Assembly: GCA_022036555.1 (NCBI GenBank) | Contig: CM039124.1 | Span: 49,232,785-49,296,784, forward strand | Direction: 5' to 3' | DNA from: Microstegium vimineum | Taxonomy: Eukaryota; Streptophyta; Magnoliopsida; Poales; Poaceae | DNA length: 64,000 bases | In this document: positions 58,782-64,000 of the stretch, piece after piece | Position numbering within the stretch: position 1 is the first letter of the stretch | How the letters are laid out: the number at the start of each line of letters is the position of its first letter | Made by a program: the position numbers and the translations under genes | The notes under the pieces: model-generated | Databases searched by the model: none | What the model was told of the DNA's origin: nothing | The model's input: the letters and a program-made list of their open reading frames with translations, nothing else

Positions 58782-61700
58782 CTACTCGGCGCCATCTCCG
58801 TCCGCCGAGGGGATCACCTCGGGCTCGAAGAGCTTCGCCAGCTCGCCTCTGGGCACCTCCGCGAGATCCATCAACTCCTGGCACCTCGCGTCGTTCTCTT
58901 CGTCGGTCAGCCTCGGGTCGGTGGCAAACCCGTCAACAACGAGGATGAGGTCCACATTGTAGACCGAGTTGACGACCGTGAGGGCCCGCTTCACGCCCAC
59001 ATGCAGGGCGGCACGGACGTGCTCCGTCACCTCCTGCGTCATGGAGTAGAAGCAGCGCAGCAGGGAGTCCCCTCGAGCGTCGCCCTCAACCTCCGGCTTC
59101 GGCTTGACCGAGAGGTCGTCGCAGAAGGTGTTGATGACGTCCGCGAGCCTCGCGTTGAGGTTCGCCTCAGTCCCGAGGAGGCCCTGAAGATTGTTCAGGT
59201 CCTCGTGGGCTCGGGCCTTATCCGTCGCGAGCTCTGCCAAAACAAACACGCAACACAGTCAAAACCCAAAAGAACAGAAGAGGGTTGAGGCAGGACAGAT
59301 TCTGCAACACCCTCGAAACACTCACCTTGGGCATACGCGTCCAGGGTGGCGTAGGCCTGCTCGGACTCCTTGAGCTGGCGGCGGACGTCGACAAGGTCGG
59401 AGGCCTGACCCCTGACCTTGGCCTCGAGGCCCTCGATGGTTTTGCCTGCGTCATCGAGGGCCCTCTTCTGGTTCATCGCCACCACGCCCAGGGAGGTCGC
59501 GCGGGTCCGAGCCTTCTCCTCCGAGGCGGCCAGCGTGTCGCGCTCGCGGGAGACGGCGTCGAGGTCTCCCCGGAGCCCTCGGATGCCCTCCGTCGCCCGG
59601 GCCAGCTCCTCCTTCAGCCGGGCGGCCTCCTCCTCGGCCTTGCGCTTGGCTTCGAGGGCAGCGTCCCGTTCCCGCCCGACCATGACGGTCGACTGAAGGG
59701 CGATGTCGAGCCTCGTCTGCGCCGTCTGCAAGGCCACCCAGGCTTCCTTCTGCACGGCCTTGAAGCTGGCCCTCGCGTGGGCGACCTTCGATTCGGCATC
59801 CTCCCGGACGGCTGCCGCCTCAGCCCTCGCGCGGGCGACCTCATCCTCAGCCCTATCCAGCGAGGCGCGAAGGGTCGGGAGTTGCTCCTGCACCCGGAGG
59901 ATGTACTGGGACTTCTCGTAAGACCTCACCTACAGCGCCTGACGAGGATAAAAGGGAAGACCGTCAGCAAACAGCAATCAGACAATCCAAGTACAATCTA
60001 AGGGAGAGCGAAACCCACCTCCATCCCCTGGCGTATGTCCATGGCGGCGACCTCCGCGGCGCGGCGTACCGAGTGCTCAAAGCAGGCCCGATACTCCTCG
60101 ATGTGCTCCCACCATCGGAACTCGGCCTGGTCCTCGAGCATGAGGAAGAGCCACTCGGGGTCTTGAGGGTCCGCCAGCTCGAGAACCTCCTGGCCCCAGG
60201 CCACGGTGCGGGCGGCGATCCTCTCTTCGACTGCCCGCGTGACGCCCTGGCGCACGGCGGCGGGACCCCCGCGCCGCTCGACCTCCTCTCGCCAAGCAGA
60301 GAGGGGGGAGAACTCCTCCGCCTGTCCTCTCCCGTCCTCAGGGCCACCCCGCGAGGACGTCGACGGCCCACCGAGCCGTCGCCACCAGGCGAAGGAAACC
60401 CCGGCCATTAGAACGGCCCTGCGCGGTGAAAGACTCGAAAAAATTAGCACCCAGCAATGCAAACTCACTGCGTCTCGAGTAAGTCGAAGTATGGCTTACC
60501 TCGAGACAACGGCCCCCCAGCCTCGAGGGGAGGCCGAGCCACCTCCGGTTCCGCCCGAGGGACCGCGACGGTGGTCGTCTCCGTCGAGCCCACCAGCTCG
60601 GCCACCATCTCGTCCACTTCGTCGGGGGTGGACTCCATCAGCAACCCGTCCTGCGCCGGCGTGGGTGTCGCCTCGGGCCGCTCGACCGGGCCCCCCGCAT
60701 CGAGCTCCGGCGTCGTCAAAGGGCCCTCGGACGCGGCGGCAGTCGTGCCCTCGCACTCGAGCCGGAGTCGAGCCTCCAGCGAGGCTAGGCCCTCGGGCCA
60801 CCGCCCGGCGTTGGGTGAGCCGGAGCCTCCCCCTCGTTCACGGGGGCCTGGGACCCGACCACCTCCACCTCCTCGGCCGCAACCGCCGTCGACGAAAGCC
60901 CCGCGCCCCCTGGGGCGACGGGCGCGACTCCTTCCGTCGGCCGCGCAGGCGCCACGACCGTCGCTTCGGCAACCCCCGCTCCCTCGGTGGCCCTCGCGGG
61001 CGGGGCGGACGGGCCCGTCTCCTCTGCCAGTGGGGCGGATGCCAACGCACCCTGCGCCGTCCCTCGCTCCATCACCTCCCGGGCCTTGGCTGCCCGTGCT
61101 GTCTTGGGGGTGAGCGTCGAAGGGGGCGGAGCAGCGGGACCGGCCTCGGCGGCCGCCCCGACGGCAGCCCCCACCTTCAATTTCTTGGCGGGGGCGAAGG
61201 ACGCGTCTCCCTGCGGGCGCTTCGACCTGAGAAAGAAACCCGTGCGCGACGATAAGCACAGGTCATTATCAACAAAGAGAAAAATATGAACAACACCCTC
61301 GAACGCGACTTACCCCCTTGGGACCCGGCGTTTCTGCCCGGCGACCGTCGGGCTGGTCGAACTCTTGAACACCACCGCCCGGGGGGCAGGGGTCGAGGCG
61401 GCCCTCGACACCGTCTCCTGGGCAGGGGCCGACGGCGCCACCGTCGTCCCCTTGTTGATCTCCTCTTGCGCCGACGGGCCCGACGCCCGTGCGCTCGACG
61501 CGGCAGGCGCCGAGGGCTCGCTCGATCGACCCCCCGACGGGGATCGCGATGACTGCCCGCGCGTCTGTCGCGGCACTTCTTCCCGAGAAGCCACGGGGCG
61601 CTCCCCCCGTGGCTCAGCTTCGACGGTAGGGGCCGACCTCGAGGTCGACCCCTCCCCTCCTCTGGTTCCAACTGCCACCTGTTCAGGCGCCGTCTGTTCC

Positions 61701-62939
61701 TCCTCGCTCCAGTTCACCTCCTCGTCCTCCTCCTCCTCGTCGTCCTCCTCTTCCGAGGGCGATAACTCCTCAGGGAGGCCCTCCCGCCTCTATCGGGCCC
61801 GGCGCTGATCCCTCGCCTCTTTCTCCCGGGCCCTCTTAGCCGTGGCCTCCTTGGCTTTGTCCTTGTCCGCCTGGAGGCGCCTCGCCTGCTTCGCGGCCTG
61901 GTCCTCCTTCACCGGCGGGGGCGAGGGCCGAAAGGAGACGTTCCCCTGTGGAACGCGAGGCAGTCAGAACGCAGGCAAAAGAGACGGAAAAGGCGAACAC
62001 GAGGACTCTAACAAGAGGAGAGGACCTTACCAGCTCGAAGAAGCCCTCGTCTGGTTTCATGGGGATCTTCGCGACGTTCTTGATAGGGAACGAGCCCGCG
62101 AAGAAGCAGCGGACGCGGCGGACCACCCTATCCGGGGCCAGTACGTCTTCGGCGAGGCGACAGCCCGAGAGGTCGACCCCCGGACCCATCTCGTCGATGC
62201 GGAGGGGTCGAGCCATTAGTGGCACGACCCGCCGCCGGTGGAACGCCGACACGGCGATCTCCGCCGTGAGTCCCTCCTTCTTCAGACGCCTGAGCGCGTC
62301 CAGCAGGTTGTCGATGCGGTGCTGCTTGCTCGTCGGGACGCCGTACCCCCAGCGGTCTGGCTGCGCGTCGATCATCCTCCCGGTGTACGCCGGGAACAGG
62401 TCGTCATCGTTCCTCAGGTAGAACCACCCGGAATGCCATCCGGAGTGGCTCGACGACAACTTTCCTGGGACCCAGCACTCCGTCCGCTTGACGGAGATGC
62501 AGCAGCACCCGGCCCTGACCATCCTGTGGGTACCCTTGTCGACCGATGCGTGGAAGATGCTTGCCTTGAAGAGGTGGAGCCACAATTCCCAGTGGGGCTC
62601 CATCCCGAGATAGCCTTCGCACACTGCGGTGAAGACCGCTGCCTGGCAGACGCCATTGGGGATGAGGTGTTGGAGCTCCATGTTGTAGTGGTGGAGAAGT
62701 GCGCGCAGAAAGCGGCTGGGCGGGGCGCCTAGTCCCGCCCGGTGGAAGATCTCGAAGCTCACTACGTACCCCTCCGGCGGGTTGGGCTCGGCATGGTCCA
62801 GCGACGGCAGCACCCACTCCAGTCGCTCCGCCGAGGTGACAGGCCGGAGGAGGCCGCTCTCCACCAAGCCCATCAGACGCGAGGCGGTCACCGAGGACGC
62901 GGGCCAGTCATCGGGGCTGACGAGGCTAAACTTGGCCAT
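58782..62939 (-). pseudogene. Reverse-strand extra gene (antisense ORF) of the Tat element, up to six exons, partly degenerate
   Basis: ATG at 62939. Predicted exons: 62031-62939, 61314-61945, 60500-61226, 60019-60418, 59326-59929, 58782-59233, joined by short GT-AG introns of about 80-106 bases. Exon 1 (303 residues) carries the 'putative gypsy type transposon' domain found in antisense ORFs of grass Tat elements (LLRALLHHYNMELQHLIPNG-type region, then GCRLAEDVLAPDRVVRRVRC). Exons 2-3 are acidic and Ala/Pro-rich, with KKLKVG as a possible nuclear signal. Exon 5 is a long Ala/Glu/Arg coiled coil, and exon 6 ends with an acidic tail. Introns 1, 2 and 5 keep frame perfectly. Exon 2 has a TAG near 61790 and exon 3 needs a frame change, so this copy is damaged. 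Function is unknown. Confidence 0.78.
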
Positions 62940-63141
62940 GGGATCGAGGATGATGGTGCGCTCGGGCTCAGGGGCGCAAGGTACGTTCCCTATCTCCCTT
63001 CTCTTTCTCTCTCTCGCTTGCGCAGAGTTCCGGCTCGCGGGACACCTAAGGCAATGGCGGGGAGAATGAGGCAGGGAAGACGAAGGCGAGGAGGCAAGGA
63101 AGGCAAGTGTGCGGAAAGAACACCCGACTCCTCACCTTCGC

Positions 63142-63149
63142 TACTTATA
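63142..63149 (-). promoter_or_regulatory. TATA-like box for the reverse-strand gene
   Basis: The minus strand reads tataagta about 205 bases upstream of the ATG at 62939, followed by a CT-rich stretch (63070-63120, minus sense) typical of plant 5' UTRs. This suggests the gene has its own promoter rather than using the LTR. Confidence 0.5.
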
Positions 63150-63370
63150 CGCGGGAGGCCAACGGACGAATCTGGCGAAACAGGCAAGAGAATCTTTGCA
63201 TTTAATGCGCCTGTACTCCCCTTCCTCGTATTCCTCCAGGATAAGGCGTTTCGTCCCATCGTCGTGCTCCGCACCGCACTCCGTCCTACAACCGCCACTG
63301 TTGCGCCGAACGGACATCACCTAAAAAGGCGCGCGGCCAGAAGCGTTATCTTTGGAGGTAAGGAATCTTG

Positions 63371-64000
63371 AGGCAGCAAGAGTTGGCCCTCGAAAGAGGG
63401 TTCGACAGCTACCCTCGAGTACCCGAGGGCAGAAATGACCTCGGGTTAGGACTTCGGTCCACCCCCAAAATCTCGAGGGGACAAAGGCCGGCTCACGAAC
63501 GGGCTCGATAGCCCCCCTCGAGTACCCGAGGTCGAAGGAGACCTCGGGTCGTCGACCCCAGTTCACTCCACAGCCTCAAAGGGACAAAGGTTGGCCCCTT
63601 CGTGGGGTTCAACAGCCTCCCTCGAGAGCTCCAGCCCGAGGGGCAAAGAACACAGGTATGACCCCAAGTTCAATATAATTACCCATTCTTCCCCCTCGGC
63701 GTTCCACAAGGCAGGACTCCTCGTCCTGAGGATAGCGTCAGATGACGAACCATCCGTCAAATCTTGAGGGAGCGAAGGCTGGCCCTTACATAGGGTTCGA
63801 CAGCCGCCCTCGAGTACCTGAGGTCAGGAAGGACCCATGGTTAACGGACTCCGGTCCACCCCCAAATCTTGAGGGAGCGAAGGCTGGCTCCACGAACGGA
63901 GTTTGACAGCCGCCCTCGAGTACGCGAGTCAGGGATGTCCCGGGGAGGCCAGGCGCGTGCCCCTAGCTCGAGAACGAACTCTCGAGGCTCCCTGGGACAT
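63371..64000. repeat. ~104-bp tandem repeats near the element's 3' end
   Basis: ccctcgagtac-type cores occur at about 63412, 63515, 63619, 63808 and 63913. Spacing is 103, 104, 189 and 105, so one unit carries about 85 extra bases. Each unit also has gagggacaaagg or gagcgaagg followed by a gttcgacagcc-like segment. The array continues past the window edge. Confidence 0.85.

Larger units (their letters stand above)
49916..64000 (+). mobile_element. Tat-lineage Ty3-gypsy retrotransposon, defective; 3' LTR beyond the window
   Basis: Order: 5' LTR, PBS region, gag, protease, RT, RNase H, integrase (all plus strand), 361-bp tandem repeats, a reverse-strand extra gene, then ~104-bp tandem repeats to the right edge. 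Extra ORFs between integrase and the 3' LTR, including antisense ones, are known from the Tat lineage (Grande and relatives). No second LTR copy is seen before 64000, so the element is at least 14 kb. Numerous frameshifts, in-frame stops and an RT deletion make it non-autonomous. The left boundary (TGTAAC after cacga) is inferred from TG..CA logic because the 3' TSD cannot be seen. Confidence 0.9.

Noticed and set aside
63371..64000. CRISPR-like array
   Set aside because: The units are ~104-bp tandem repeats without unique spacers, in a plant retrotransposon.
49916..64000. Intact autonomous Gypsy element
   Set aside because: Multiple stops, frameshifts and the RT deletion rule this out, and the 3' LTR is not in the window.

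Overview
This window is nuclear DNA from a grass (Poaceae), most likely a panicoid, although the species cannot be fixed from sequence alone. The pointers are GC-rich coding exons interrupted by introns in AT-rich DNA, abundant Stowaway- and Tourist-type MITEs, a SIRE/Maximus-type Copia element with an env-like ORF, and a Tat-type Gypsy element carrying a reverse-strand extra gene.

Only three host genes can be supported. At the left edge (1-409, minus) are the first two exons of a Pti1-like receptor-like cytoplasmic kinase that runs off the window. At 2104-5582 (minus) is a complete five-exon NPF8/PTR-type proton-coupled peptide transporter of 587 residues. At 32278-39173 (plus) is a seven-exon glutamate decarboxylase (GAD) with a C-terminal calmodulin-binding tail. 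It has a GC-AG first intron, and the sequence as given lacks one base in exon 3, which would truncate the product. The three genes have no evident functional link.

The rest is transposon-dominated. From 11689 to 23549 is a nested stack: a short non-autonomous CACTA element (net about 0.87 kb) holds a 10,983-bp Copia element, whose env-like ORF is in turn broken by a 3,074-bp solo LTR and an 814-bp TIR-bounded insert. Every layer has its own target-site duplication (TSD). The CACTA separates two diverged copies of an older ~0.7-1 kb host duplication (9585-10610 and 23590-24290). Between 26244 and 31453 lie a 277-bp MITE, a 663-bp hAT element with an 8-bp TSD, a 763-bp non-LTR retroposon with a TSD of up to 19 bp, and a 2,688-bp Helitron. 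GAD intron 2 (4.8 kb) holds several MITEs. The interval 39174-49915 is gene-poor.

From about 49916 to the right edge runs a defective Tat-lineage Gypsy element. It comprises a 5' LTR with 53-bp tandem repeats, broken gag-pol, 361-bp tandem repeats, a reverse-strand gene of up to six exons with its own TATA-like box, and ~104-bp tandem repeats. Its 3' LTR lies outside the window. Long G/C homopolymers (18-35 bases) recur, and several coding frameshifts fall at G runs, so base-calling or assembly error must be considered before calling any gene broken.
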